Positions 8,030-15,424 of a stretch of 44,002 nucleotides of DNA are shown here, piece after piece; positions within the stretch are counted from its first letter, which is position 1, and the number at the start of each line of letters is the position of its first letter. Made by a program: the position numbers and the translations under genes. The notes under the pieces were generated by a model. It had not been told where the DNA came from and made no database searches. It saw nothing but the letters and a program-made list of their open reading frames with translations. This DNA comes from Bacteroidales bacterium (GTDB lineage Bacteria > Bacillota > Clostridia > Lachnospirales > Lachnospiraceae): NCBI GenBank assembly GCA_023664535.1, contig JAMPFJ010000024.1, positions 1-44,002 on the forward strand. Direction: 5' to 3'.

Positions 8030-10183
8030 TTATGGCAGAACGCACCCTGCCGCCTGATATAATTCATACCACTCTTTACGGCTTAAATGTACATTTACCG
8101 CATTACACAACTCCTGCAGATGTTCTTCATTCATCGTGCCGACAATAACCTGCAGATTTGCCGGGTGACGCAAAACCCATGCCACGGCAACAGCCGCCTT
8201 TGACACCCCATACTGTTCCGCTATACGCTCCAATGCCTTATTCAATTCCGGAAACCGCTCATCCCCTACAAAGCTCCCCTCGGAAACGCCATACTGTAAC
8301 GGCGACCAAGCCTGAACCGTTATTCCATGCAGCCTGCAAAAATCCAACGTGGCGAGGTCCCGCTGGATACCGTCATCAAATTCCGTATTTGCCGCAATTC
8401 CCTGTTTCACCATCCCCGCATGCATCAGACCGAACTGCATCTGATTAACCAGCAGTATCTCCCTGCATGCCGACTGCAGCAGCGCCAGCTGTACGGAGTT
8501 AAAATTGCTGACCCCGAACTGTCTCACCTTTCCGCTTCGCTCAAGCTGATGGAAGGTATCCGCCACCTCGTCCAAATCCATCAATGCATCCGGACGGTGA
8601 AGCAGAAGTAAATCAATATACTCCGTTTGCAGCCTCTTTAAGCTGTCCTCCACGGAGGACATGATATGCGCTCCCGACAAATCATAATATCCCTGCCGGA
8701 TACCGCATTTAGTCTGGATACGCATCCGGTCCCGCATCCCTTTATTCTCCGATAAAACCTGTCCGAAAATCTCCTCACTTTTTCCGGCACCGTAAATATC
8801 CGCATGGTCAAATAAATTAATTCCCAGCTCCAGTGCAATATTGACAAGCTTTGATGCCTCGTTGACGGACAGCCTGTCCATACGCATGCATCCCAATGCA
8901 ATGCGGCTGGCGTCCATATCCGAATTACCCAGATTCATTGCCATTACCCCGCCCAGCGGCTTCACTCCCGTCTCCACAAAACCGATTTTATCCGCTACGC
9001 GGTGCGCCATCCGCCGCAATATATTCTGGTGCGTCTTGGTCACATGGTAATAAATATTCTCCACCTTTGCCGCAAACTGCTCCGTAGAAAACTGTTCTAC
9101 ACTGTCCAGAGCATTTTGTCTATAGTCAATCCGTCTTTCATTGATAAGCACCTGCTCTAACCCACAGCTAAAGGTTTCCTCATCGGTAAAGGCATATCCG
9201 TTTTTCCCCGGAAGCAGTACGCCCTCCAGACAGGGGTCCTGCCTGGCAACTACGGGAACCCCGGAAGCCAGCGCCTCAATATACGTTAAGCCCTGCGTTT
9301 CACTGGTTGATGCTGAAACAAACACATCTGCCAGCTGATAATAATGGGTAATTTCATCCCACGGCTTAGCTCCCGCAAAAATCATCTGCTTCCTGTGCTT
9401 TAGCGCTTTTGCCTCCCGCTCCAATGCCGCCCGGTAAGGTCCGTCCCCCACCACTAAAAAACTGACCTTTGCATGACTGTCCATGTAACGCTCCAGATAC
9501 CGCATTACCTCGTCGATATTTTTTTCTTCCGACACTCTTCCCAGGTACAATACTACCTTGTTTTCCTTCGGAATGCCCAGTGTGGACTTCAGCTTATTTT
9601 TCTGCGCTTCCGTATCCTTTTCTTCAAAACGGCTGAGATTGATACCGGTGGGAATAACATTAATATCCGGCTTTACCCCGTAACGCCGCATCAGCTCCTC
9701 CACCTTTTTCGTCGGAACAATCAATTCCTCTGCGCCCCGTACACTGAATTTGCTATAGAGCTTGGTCAGCTTTTTCGCCCGTTCTTCATTGGAAATATAT
9801 TTTTTGATATAATGCGTATAATCCTCATAAATGGTATGATAGGTATGCACCACCGGAATAAACAATTCATGCGCCATAATTCGTCCGAACATCCCGATGG
9901 CAAACTCGGTATTGGTATGAACAATATCCAGTTTCATTTTACGGACGCTCTTTGCAATCCTTGGATGATACACCAGTCCGACTCTTCTCTCCGGCGCAAA
10001 AGAACAGGCCTTCGACGGAACGCGATACACGCCTTTTTCATTTACCGGTGCTCCCGGCGTCTTAGTCGTAATCACATAGACATTGTGCCCCTTTTTTTCC
10101 AGCTCTTTTTTTAACAGATACACTGAATTTGCAACCCCGTTTAATTCCGGATAATAGGTATCGGTAAATAATCCTATATTCAT
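8030..10183 (-). CDS. GT4 glycosyltransferase fused to aldo/keto reductase
   Basis: One uninterrupted 717-residue frame encodes two enzymes. Residues 1 to about 390 are a GT-B glycosyltransferase of family 4: N-terminal MNIGLFTDTYYPELNGVANS and the EX7E donor motif at E295/E303 in SETQGLTYIEALASGVP. It resembles diacylglycerol glucosyltransferases. Residues about 414 to 717 are an aldo/keto reductase with tetrad D459, Y464, K492 and H529 (FDHADIYG, TKCG, LLLHRPD), closest to the YdhF-like group. The linker around 395-415 contains ATG codons at 8944 and 8938 with only a weak GGGCGGGG ribosome-site candidate. Both halves appear complete. It follows the HD-GYP gene by 15 bases. Confidence 0.88.
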   Translation of the reverse strand: MNIGLFTDTYYPELNGVANSVYLLKKELEKKGHNVYVITTKTPGAPVNEKGVYRVPSKACSFAPERRVGLVYHPRIAKSVRKMKLDIVHTNTEFAIGMFGRIMAHELFIPVVHTYHTIYEDYTHYIKKYISNEERAKKLTKLYSKFSVRGAEELIVPTKKVEELMRRYGVKPDINVIPTGINLSRFEEKDTEAQKNKLKSTLGIPKENKVVLYLGRVSEEKNIDEVMRYLERYMDSHAKVSFLVVGDGPYRAALEREAKALKHRKQMIFAGAKPWDEITHYYQLADVFVSASTSETQGLTYIEALASGVPVVARQDPCLEGVLLPGKNGYAFTDEETFSCGLEQVLINERRIDYRQNALDSVEQFSTEQFAAKVENIYYHVTKTHQNILRRMAHRVADKIGFVETGVKPLGGVMAMNLGNSDMDASRIALGCMRMDRLSVNEASKLVNIALELGINLFDHADIYGAGKSEEIFGQVLSENKGMRDRMRIQTKCGIRQGYYDLSGAHIMSSVEDSLKRLQTEYIDLLLLHRPDALMDLDEVADTFHQLERSGKVRQFGVSNFNSVQLALLQSACREILLVNQMQFGLMHAGMVKQGIAANTEFDDGIQRDLATLDFCRLHGITVQAWSPLQYGVSEGSFVGDERFPELNKALERIAEQYGVSKAAVAVAWVLRHPANLQVIVGTMNEEHLQELCNAVNVHLSRKEWYELYQAAGCVLP

Positions 10184-10198
10184 ATTCCTTAACTCCTT

Positions 10199-10834
10199 TT
10201 AACTGTCCGGATGGTATCCCTCCAGCTGTTCCTTTGCCGCTTCCAGACATTCCTTCATTCTTGGCGACAGCTCCCCGCATTCTCCGTTCATCAGCATATA
10301 ATAGGCCCGTTCCTTCGTAAACGGAACATCCTCTATCGCCGTATTGACCAACACATCATACATATCTGCCAGACCCACCAGCTGTGCTTCGACAGGAATC
10401 TTGTCCTTTTTCAGTCCGAAGGGATAACCGCTTCCGTCATACTTCTCGTGGTGATACATACAGACATTATGGCAGATTCTCCTGTATTCTGCCCCGCAAA
10501 AATCAAACATTCCCCGTATGATATTGCTTCCCTGTATTGTATGCTCTTTTAACAGTTCCAATTCTTCTTTGGAATATCTTCCCGGACGATGCAGTACAAA
10601 ATCCGGCATTGTGATTTTTCCGACATCATGCAGCCTCGCTGCCTGAACAATAATACCAATTTTCTCTTTGGTCATTCTTGATTTCGGATAAAGCTTCGCA
10701 TATTGTCCGGCAAGAATCTCCGTATATCCCTGCAAATATCGGATATGCTCTATCTCCTCTATATTGCGGTTCCGGATAATATATTCAAGGCTTTTTACCA
10801 GACTATAATAATGCTCTCTCAGTATATCATCCAT
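10199..10834 (-). CDS. HD-GYP domain protein
   Basis: The 211-residue protein is almost only an HD-GYP domain: metal-binding RLHDVGK, then HTIQGSNIIRG, then HHEKYDGSGYPFGLKKDKIP, followed by GLADMYDVL. HD-GYP proteins hydrolyse cyclic di-GMP or related dinucleotides. There is no receiver, PAS or membrane segment, only about 65 N-terminal helical residues, so no input domain is visible. The residues for metal binding are present. It is the first gene of the operon with the GT4-AKR fusion, the lipoprotein and the MATE exporter, suggesting envelope-related signalling, which is inference. GGAGGG lies ten bases before the ATG. Confidence 0.9.
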   Translation of the reverse strand: MDDILREHYYSLVKSLEYIIRNRNIEEIEHIRYLQGYTEILAGQYAKLYPKSRMTKEKIGIIVQAARLHDVGKITMPDFVLHRPGRYSKEELELLKEHTIQGSNIIRGMFDFCGAEYRRICHNVCMYHHEKYDGSGYPFGLKKDKIPVEAQLVGLADMYDVLVNTAIEDVPFTKERAYYMLMNGECGELSPRMKECLEAAKEQLEGYHPDS

Positions 10835-10957
10835 ATTTCAACCGCCCTCCGCTTTCCGTAATTATCAGTATTGTATCATAAAAGATGAAAAAAAAGAAGT
10901 TGTTTTTCCCGACCGCCGCACCGGTAATTTGCACAGAAAAATAACAAAGCAAAACCC

Positions 10958-10978
10958 TGTACATTCCGGTCATGTACA
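10958..10978. promoter_or_regulatory. Perfect 7-7-7 inverted repeat, candidate operator
   Basis: TGTACAT and ATGTACA flank a seven-base spacer in the 295-base gap between the divergent HD-GYP and agrB genes. The two half-sites are one helical turn and a half apart centre to centre. The binding protein is unknown; candidates are the local XRE regulator or an unlinked factor. Confidence 0.45.
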
Positions 10979-11030
10979 CTAAACATCCGTATTTTGTCCA
11001 TGTGATTTACCCGCGCGTCGATTTTCTCCC

Positions 11031-11105
11031 TTTTTCGACATTTTATGGTAAAATTTCGAGCGTTTATTAAACTTTCCCCCGCTTTTTCGTCATTTCCGCT
11101 ATACT
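11031..11105 (+). promoter_or_regulatory. agrBD promoter with repeated TTTCG elements
   Basis: A -10 hexamer TATACT lies at 11100-11105 but no -35 consensus is found 16-18 bases upstream. Three T-rich elements with central TTTCG occur with their CG at 11036, 11057 and 11088. The outer two share TTTTTCGWCATTT with one difference. Intervals of 21 and 31 bases equal two and three helical turns. This arrangement suits an activator such as the LytTR-type AgrA encoded at 13072. Binding is inferred. Confidence 0.5.
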
Positions 11106-11129
11106 AATCTTCAAGGAGTGAATGATTCA

Positions 11130-11693
11130 ATGAATTGGTTAAAAGTAAATCTCGGTTACTCAACTGAAGAAATCGAACTTATCCAATACGGTCTTTCCGC
11201 AATGTTAATGGAATTCAGTAAATTTATTTTTCTGTTCATTCTTTTTACGCTTATCGGAAAACCGCTGGAATATTTATTTGGAATCTTTATTCTACTCTTA
11301 TTAAGGACAAATACTGGCGGATTGCATTTTTCTACCTATTTGGGCTGTTTAATGTTTTCTACCTTTATTTTGTATTCCGGTTGTGTGTATCTGCCTGCGG
11401 CAGTTCCGGTATCAGATATCGATATGCTCCTATTGCTGCTTGGGTGCATCACCATCACCTATCTGATTGGTCCTGTTGTTTCCAAAACAAGACCACTGCC
11501 TGATACTCTACAAGCTAAAGTATCTCGGATAAAGACTTTTAAAGTAATTTTTATTTATTTTATTATAGTCTTTCTCTTTCCTGAAAGTATTTTTATCCGA
11601 ATCGGCTTCTGGATAATTATGCTGCAGTCAGCGCAACTGGTTATTGCTTATGTTTTACGAAAGGAGACCGCTAATGAAGAAAAAACTCATTAA
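11130..11693 (+). CDS. agrB: AgrB-type peptide-processing membrane protease
   Basis: AgrB removes the C-terminal tail of AgrD and cyclises the peptide core at the membrane. The protein has 187 residues from the ATG at 11130 and several hydrophobic segments. The catalytic pair His66 and Cys73 is in TGGLHFSTYLGC, with the family's seven-residue separation. An in-frame GTG at 11118 overlaps the AAGGAG at 11113-11118, so the ATG, 11 bases from that site, is the likelier start. Its 3' end overlaps agrD by 20 bases, indicating translational coupling. The assignment from the His/Cys motif and neighbours is strong. Confidence 0.93.
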   Translation: MNWLKVNLGYSTEEIELIQYGLSAMLMEFSKFIFLFILFTLIGKPLEYLFGIFILLLLRTNTGGLHFSTYLGCLMFSTFILYSGCVYLPAAVPVSDIDMLLLLLGCITITYLIGPVVSKTRPLPDTLQAKVSRIKTFKVIFIYFIIVFLFPESIFIRIGFWIIMLQSAQLVIAYVLRKETANEEKTH

Positions 11694-11805
11694 ACTTGCC
11701 GGCGTGCTGTGTCCTATGTGTATGGCATTCGGATTTTTTATCACCAATCCGGTAAGCTTTTTATTTTTCGGAGAGCCAAAATATCCGGAGACATTAAAAA
11801 AATAG
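11674..11805 (+). CDS. agrD: AgrD-like autoinducer precursor with serine core
   Basis: A 43-residue peptide starts at an ATG preceded by AAGGAG at a seven-base gap, inside the end of agrB. It has a lysine-rich start and a hydrophobic helix, then NPVSFLFF, then GEPKYPETLKK. The last part matches the charged, proline-containing tail that AgrB recognises in AgrD peptides. Counting back from the expected cut after the second F, the fifth residue is Ser28 where most AgrD peptides have Cys. Cysteines at 13 and 16 lie in the leader, not the core. The predicted product is a five-residue Ser-Phe-Leu-Phe-Phe lactone with an N-terminal tail of unknown length. Cyclisation is inferred, not shown. Confidence 0.82.
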   Translation: MKKKLIKLAGVLCPMCMAFGFFITNPVSFLFFGEPKYPETLKK

Positions 11806-11829
11806 ACAGCGGATGCTGCCTATTTTTTT
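11796..11829. terminator. Bidirectional terminator shared by agrD and agrC
   Basis: An A-rich/T-rich stem of about 15 pairs with a single A-C mismatch and a GGAT loop ends in a T run on both strands. The stop codons of agrD (11803-11805) and agrC (11820-11822) both lie inside the hairpin, so the two converging transcripts end at the same structure. Confidence 0.82.
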
Positions 11830-13079
11830 ATCTGAAAGCATATGGAAATCCAATTTTCATTTTCCTTTGTCCGGTTTTCTACCACGATATCTGCCCGGTA
11901 TTTATCCCGGAGTTTTCCGACATTACCCAAGCCGTGTCCTCTGTTTTTTCCCTTTGTACTGTACCCGTCTTTAAACCAGCCGGCAACCACTTCATGCTCA
12001 ATATGCCGATAAGGATTACCTACCCGTATTATTGTCTCTTCTCCGTCATAGTTAAAAACGATATCCAGCCTTCTTCTCTCTTGTGCATATTCCTTTACCG
12101 CCTCCAGCGCATTATCAAACAAAATGCCAAATATACAGATGTAGTCGTATTCCCTGTCCTGCTCCGGAATATCCACAACATGTATCTGATAATCAATCCG
12201 TATATTCTGTTTTTCCGCCTCTGTCATCCGGTTGCAGATAAATCCTGCCAGTATAGAGGGTTTACAGGATAATAACAAATCATTATAGCGGTTATCCGTC
12301 AGTATCCAGTCCGCATATTCTCTCTGGGCCGCTACCAGTTCCTCATAGGTGGCACAGGTATAATGCGTACTGTACAATGCATTTAACTGATTTTTAAATT
12401 CGTGCTGTCTCTTCCTCACATCGCTGTACAGTATTTTCTCTTCAAGATGATACCGGTTAAAGGTATCCAATTCCTGTATTTTATAATTTAACCGCTCATG
12501 CTCCTTTTCCCAGATATAAATCATTCCCACCAGTAAAAAACAGGCCATGATACACAGGCAGTAATCCAAAAAGGACAAACCGCCTGCCGCGGAATAATAG
12601 AGCAGCAGAAAAATAACCATAACCCCACAGAGCAGTACAATATGCATAATCGGCCTGCTGTTAACCCGCAAATATGAATATAATCGGAAAAATGCCTGCT
12701 GACTGGTCAGAAAGACGGTTATGCCAAATACAATTACATTGACAAACATCGCCGATATATCTTTATCATGAATCAAACCGGAAAGAAATCCAATCAGTAA
12801 CTGAATATAACTTAATGTTAACGCCGTTAACAGCATATTAGTTAAAATCTCTTTAATCCCTGAATCAAATTCCACTTTACAATAAACAAACACTACCGCA
12901 TAGGGAATCAGTAAAAATATCTGTGGCAATTCGCCACGTTTGACCATTGTAAACAAAATTACTTCCGTGGCAATCGTCACCGCTGCCGGAAAATCCAGTT
13001 TTAATTTTCTTTCGTATATGTCATTTATAATCAATAAATATGCCACTATCTCTAATAATAAATATACCCGCTCAATCAT
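11820..13079 (-). CDS. agrC: AgrC-type peptide-sensing histidine kinase (GHKL)
   Basis: The 419-residue kinase has six or so hydrophobic segments in residues 1-190, a coiled linker, and a GHKL-type kinase module. The H-box is RKRQHEFKNQLNAL with His226. The N-box is GILFDNALEA with Asn323. The G-box is GYSTKGKNRGHGLGNV. Lack of a classical HisKA domain and the membrane sensor place it in the AgrC/ComD class that binds cyclic peptides. It overlaps the end of agrA by 8 bases and converges on agrBD. It should detect the peptide made by AgrB and AgrD and phosphorylate AgrA. Confidence 0.92.
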   Translation of the reverse strand: MIERVYLLLEIVAYLLIINDIYERKLKLDFPAAVTIATEVILFTMVKRGELPQIFLLIPYAVVFVYCKVEFDSGIKEILTNMLLTALTLSYIQLLIGFLSGLIHDKDISAMFVNVIVFGITVFLTSQQAFFRLYSYLRVNSRPIMHIVLLCGVMVIFLLLYYSAAGGLSFLDYCLCIMACFLLVGMIYIWEKEHERLNYKIQELDTFNRYHLEEKILYSDVRKRQHEFKNQLNALYSTHYTCATYEELVAAQREYADWILTDNRYNDLLLSCKPSILAGFICNRMTEAEKQNIRIDYQIHVVDIPEQDREYDYICIFGILFDNALEAVKEYAQERRRLDIVFNYDGEETIIRVGNPYRHIEHEVVAGWFKDGYSTKGKNRGHGLGNVGKLRDKYRADIVVENRTKENENWISICFQIKK

Positions 13080-13797
13080 TTTTCATCTTATCCATAAAAC
13101 TTTTCTTCATCATTGTTCCGATTTCCAATCTTCCGTACCCATCAATCAGATGGATTATCCGGTTTACCGGGTCAATATTGGCAATAAAACTTTTATTTAC
13201 GATTGTACTACGGCTGCTCTGGATAAACTTATCCGAATCCAGCGTTTGCAGAATCTGTTTGCAATTCCGATAGTACAATGTCAATTCATCCCTTACCGTC
13301 TTGATGGCAACCCTGCCCCCATGGCTCTGTATATAGACAATATCTTTTTTATCCACCGCATAAATCAATCCGTCTTTTCTAAAATATACCGTTCCTTCCT
13401 CCGGTCCGGACTGTTGATATTTTAATGCCTGGCTTAGCAGTTTTCTTGCTTCCTCAATCAATAACGGCTTTTCCAGATATCCATAACAGTGCAGCTTGCG
13501 ATAGGCGTGCAGCTCCGGGTCTACCAAGGAAGTAATAAACACCACCGGTACAAAAGCATATTTTTCAATGGCACGAATCTTTTCCACATACACTAATCCG
13601 GATACATCATTTCTGGCAGAACGGTCAATCACAATATCCACCACGAATAACCCGATGGTATGCTCAAGCGCAATCTGATATGCCTCCGGCAATTTATCGG
13701 TTTTATAAACGACCAGGGTTTCGTCAATCTCGTTGAGTATCTTTTCAACCGTGTTCTGCATTGCGGCATCATCTTCCAATATCAAAACATTTTTCAT
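13072..13797 (-). CDS. agrA: AgrA-type LytTR response regulator
   Basis: The 241-residue protein has an N-terminal receiver (acidic pocket EDD at 8-10, phospho-acceptor Asp54 in VVDIVID, conserved lysine in GYLEKPL). Its C-terminal LytTR DNA-binding domain spans about residues 135-238 (DGLIYAVDKKDIVYIQSHG and SRSTIVNKSFIANID). LytTR regulators normally bind short direct repeats upstream of weak -35 promoters, which fits the agrBD promoter. It starts four bases after xre and overlaps agrC by 8 bases, forming a co-transcribed set. Confidence 0.92.
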   Translation of the reverse strand: MKNVLILEDDAAMQNTVEKILNEIDETLVVYKTDKLPEAYQIALEHTIGLFVVDIVIDRSARNDVSGLVYVEKIRAIEKYAFVPVVFITSLVDPELHAYRKLHCYGYLEKPLLIEEARKLLSQALKYQQSGPEEGTVYFRKDGLIYAVDKKDIVYIQSHGGRVAIKTVRDELTLYYRNCKQILQTLDSDKFIQSSRSTIVNKSFIANIDPVNRIIHLIDGYGRLEIGTMMKKSFMDKMKND

Positions 13798-13801
13798 TTT
13801 C

Positions 13802-14203
13802 TCAACCTTTAAATGATTCTTTAAAATATTGAATCATCCTTCTCATTTTTTCCTCGTCGATTTCCTTATTGGCAAGAGTTTTATCATTTAAACCAAAATG
13901 TGCCAGCAGCCTTTGAAAAAGAATCAACTTGTCCCATTCGTCCAAAACCATTATCTGCGCCCAGATATCGCTTATTTCCCGCTGTTCACCAAACAGCAGA
14001 TACTCTATGGAAATATGTTCAAAGGCAGCTCTTAATTTTCTCTGTGTGTCCAAAGATATATTATGCTCTCCGGTCTCCATTTTCTTGACAGTAGAGACAG
14101 ATATATCCAGCTTCTCTGCAAACTGCTCCTGCGTATAGCCTAACTGCTCTCTCAATATTTTTAATCTTTGACCCGATGCAATCTTTTCCTTCGACACAGC
14201 CAT
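13802..14203 (-). CDS. XRE-family regulator leading the agrAC operon
   Basis: This 133-residue protein has an N-terminal Cro/C1 helix-turn-helix (LREQLGYTQEQFAEKLDISVSTVKKMETGEHNIS, broken here only for description, residues 18-51). A C-terminal helical region follows without a recognised domain. Its stop is four bases from the agrA start, so it is the first gene of an xre-agrA-agrC unit. Such a regulator is not part of the classical staphylococcal agr locus. I infer that it tunes agr expression, perhaps through the palindrome at 14280. Its ligand, if any, is unknown. Confidence 0.85.
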   Translation of the reverse strand: MAVSKEKIASGQRLKILREQLGYTQEQFAEKLDISVSTVKKMETGEHNISLDTQRKLRAAFEHISIEYLLFGEQREISDIWAQIMVLDEWDKLILFQRLLAHFGLNDKTLANKEIDEEKMRRMIQYFKESFKG

Positions 14204-14279
14204 ACATCTTTCCCTTTCTTTTTGAAGTTAAAAGCATATACAACTATTTTAATAATAAAGCTTTGCCTAATCCATATTC

Positions 14280-14306
14280 ATAATATATACCCTTAGTATA
14301 TATTAT
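14280..14306. promoter_or_regulatory. 27-base palindrome upstream of xre-agrA-agrC
   Basis: Two perfect 11-base arms, ATAATATATAC and GTATATATTAT, flank CCTTA. The site is 77 bases upstream of the xre start in the 317-base gap to the next gene. It suits a dimeric repressor such as the XRE protein. An A/T-rich palindrome can arise by chance, so assignment is tentative. The rest of the gap (14204-14520) holds only the terminator at 14396. Confidence 0.45.
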
Positions 14307-14395
14307 ATGCACTTTTGTGGTAATAGAATACTATTTCGCCATATTTTCACCACCGGACAAAAAGGAAAACAGTCAAAGTAATACTGCCGTCAAAC

Positions 14396-14428
14396 AAAAA
14401 ACAGAACATATAGAGTTTCTATATGTCC
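14396..14428 (-). terminator. Intrinsic terminator of the flavodoxin-fold gene
   Basis: On the minus strand GGACATATAGA and TCTATATGTTC pair over 11 bases with one G-U and a three-base loop, followed by TGTTTTTTG. It lies about 90 bases beyond the stop of the gene at 14521-15153. Confidence 0.78.
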
Positions 14429-14520
14429 TGATGCTGCTAAATCCTATTTCCGGCGCTAAACCATCCGCCTTATTTTAATTGTGCTTTACATTTTCGCCCA
14501 ACAGCTTTTCCCTTTTTCTT

Positions 14521-15153
14521 CTACGAACGGATAAAATTTGTTGTTATCTTTTCTTCTGCTCCGGGATGCTCTATCCCGCTTTTCCTGCCGGCATCAAGAA
14601 GCTTTAACATCCATGCCATATTGTTTCCTAATGTACGCATTATCTGCATACCCTCCAAATCCTGTGTGACTTCTTCCGGTTTTGTCCCATGCACCATATT
14701 CCAATAGCCTGCCGGTACCATAAGCATATTATTTATGCCAATATATTTATTCAGCACATCATATGTAGCCGTGGTTCCCGCCCGCCTTGCAGAAGCAATA
14801 CAAGCCGCCGGCTTATACTGCATATATTTACCGGCACTGTAAAACAACCGGTCCATTACGGCTAACATCGCTCCGTTAGGCGATGCATAATATACCGGAG
14901 AGCCAAAAACATATCCGTCGGCATTCTTTACCTTTTCCACCAGCCGGTTTACCGCATCGTCATTGAAAACGCAGCCGTCTTCCTCCCTCTTCCTGCAGGC
15001 GCCACAGCCGATGCAGCCTCTTACCGACTTATTACCGATATGAAAAATTTCCGCAGCAATCCCCCGGCTTTCCAGAGTCTTTGCAATTTCGGACAGTGCC
15101 GTGTAAGTACATCCTTTTTCATTCGGGCTTCCATTTACTAATAATACTTTCAT
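14521..15153 (-). CDS. Flavodoxin-fold NAD(P)H-dependent oxidoreductase
   Basis: The 210-residue protein starts MKVLLVNGSPNEKGCTYTAL, the phosphate-binding loop of the NADPH-dependent FMN reductase/iron-sulfur flavoprotein family. It then has CIGCGACRKREEDGC, the cysteine cluster of the ISF/WrbA-like branch, and the FMN-binding GSPVYYASPNGAMLAVMDR. It probably reduces quinones, nitro compounds or similar small acceptors with bound FMN, and may carry a 4Fe-4S cluster. It is monocistronic, diverging from the MarR-MATE operon across a 271-base gap. Physiological substrate is not deducible. Confidence 0.9.
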   Translation of the reverse strand: MKVLLVNGSPNEKGCTYTALSEIAKTLESRGIAAEIFHIGNKSVRGCIGCGACRKREEDGCVFNDDAVNRLVEKVKNADGYVFGSPVYYASPNGAMLAVMDRLFYSAGKYMQYKPAACIASARRAGTTATYDVLNKYIGINNMLMVPAGYWNMVHGTKPEEVTQDLEGMQIMRTLGNNMAWMLKLLDAGRKSGIEHPGAEEKITTNFIRS

Positions 15154-15361
15154 GCTTTTTCTCCTTTTTCGTTATTTTAGTTTATTAGCGGAAGCAGAAG
15201 TTTATTCTGTCTTCCGTTTCCTGCAATAAAGTTTTACAACCAGCAGCAGAATTTTTATATCTAAAAATAAGTATACCATAAAATGGTTACGGCGACTACG
15301 CAAAAACCGAAAGCGGTTCAGTCCAGATACCTGTCTTATCAAATAACCACATCAAACCCCC

Positions 15362-15409
15362 TTGACATTTGTACGAAATCATACTATACTGCATGGTATG
15401 ATTTCATAC
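15362..15409 (+). promoter_or_regulatory. MarR-MATE promoter with two tandem operators
   Basis: TTGACA (15362-15367) and TATACT (15385-15390) are 17 bases apart, a near-ideal promoter. Two 14-base palindromic sites, GTACGAAATCATAC (15371-15384) and GTATGATTTCATAC (15396-15409), fill the spacer and the transcription start region, 25 bases apart. The downstream copy is a perfect palindrome around TT. A repressor bound there would block polymerase, fitting autoregulation by the MarR protein encoded immediately downstream. Confidence 0.85.
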
Positions 15410-15424
15410 TACAGGAGGTACTTT

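Noticed and set aside
9473..10114. 213-codon plus-strand frame opposite the glycosyltransferase
   Set aside because: It is a shadow of a conserved coding region and has no recognisable protein features.
11709..12272. 187-codon plus-strand frame after agrD
   Set aside because: It overlaps agrD in another frame, passes through the terminator and lies opposite agrC.
12940..13425. 161-codon plus-strand frame opposite agrA/agrC
   Set aside because: It runs antisense through two well-supported genes.
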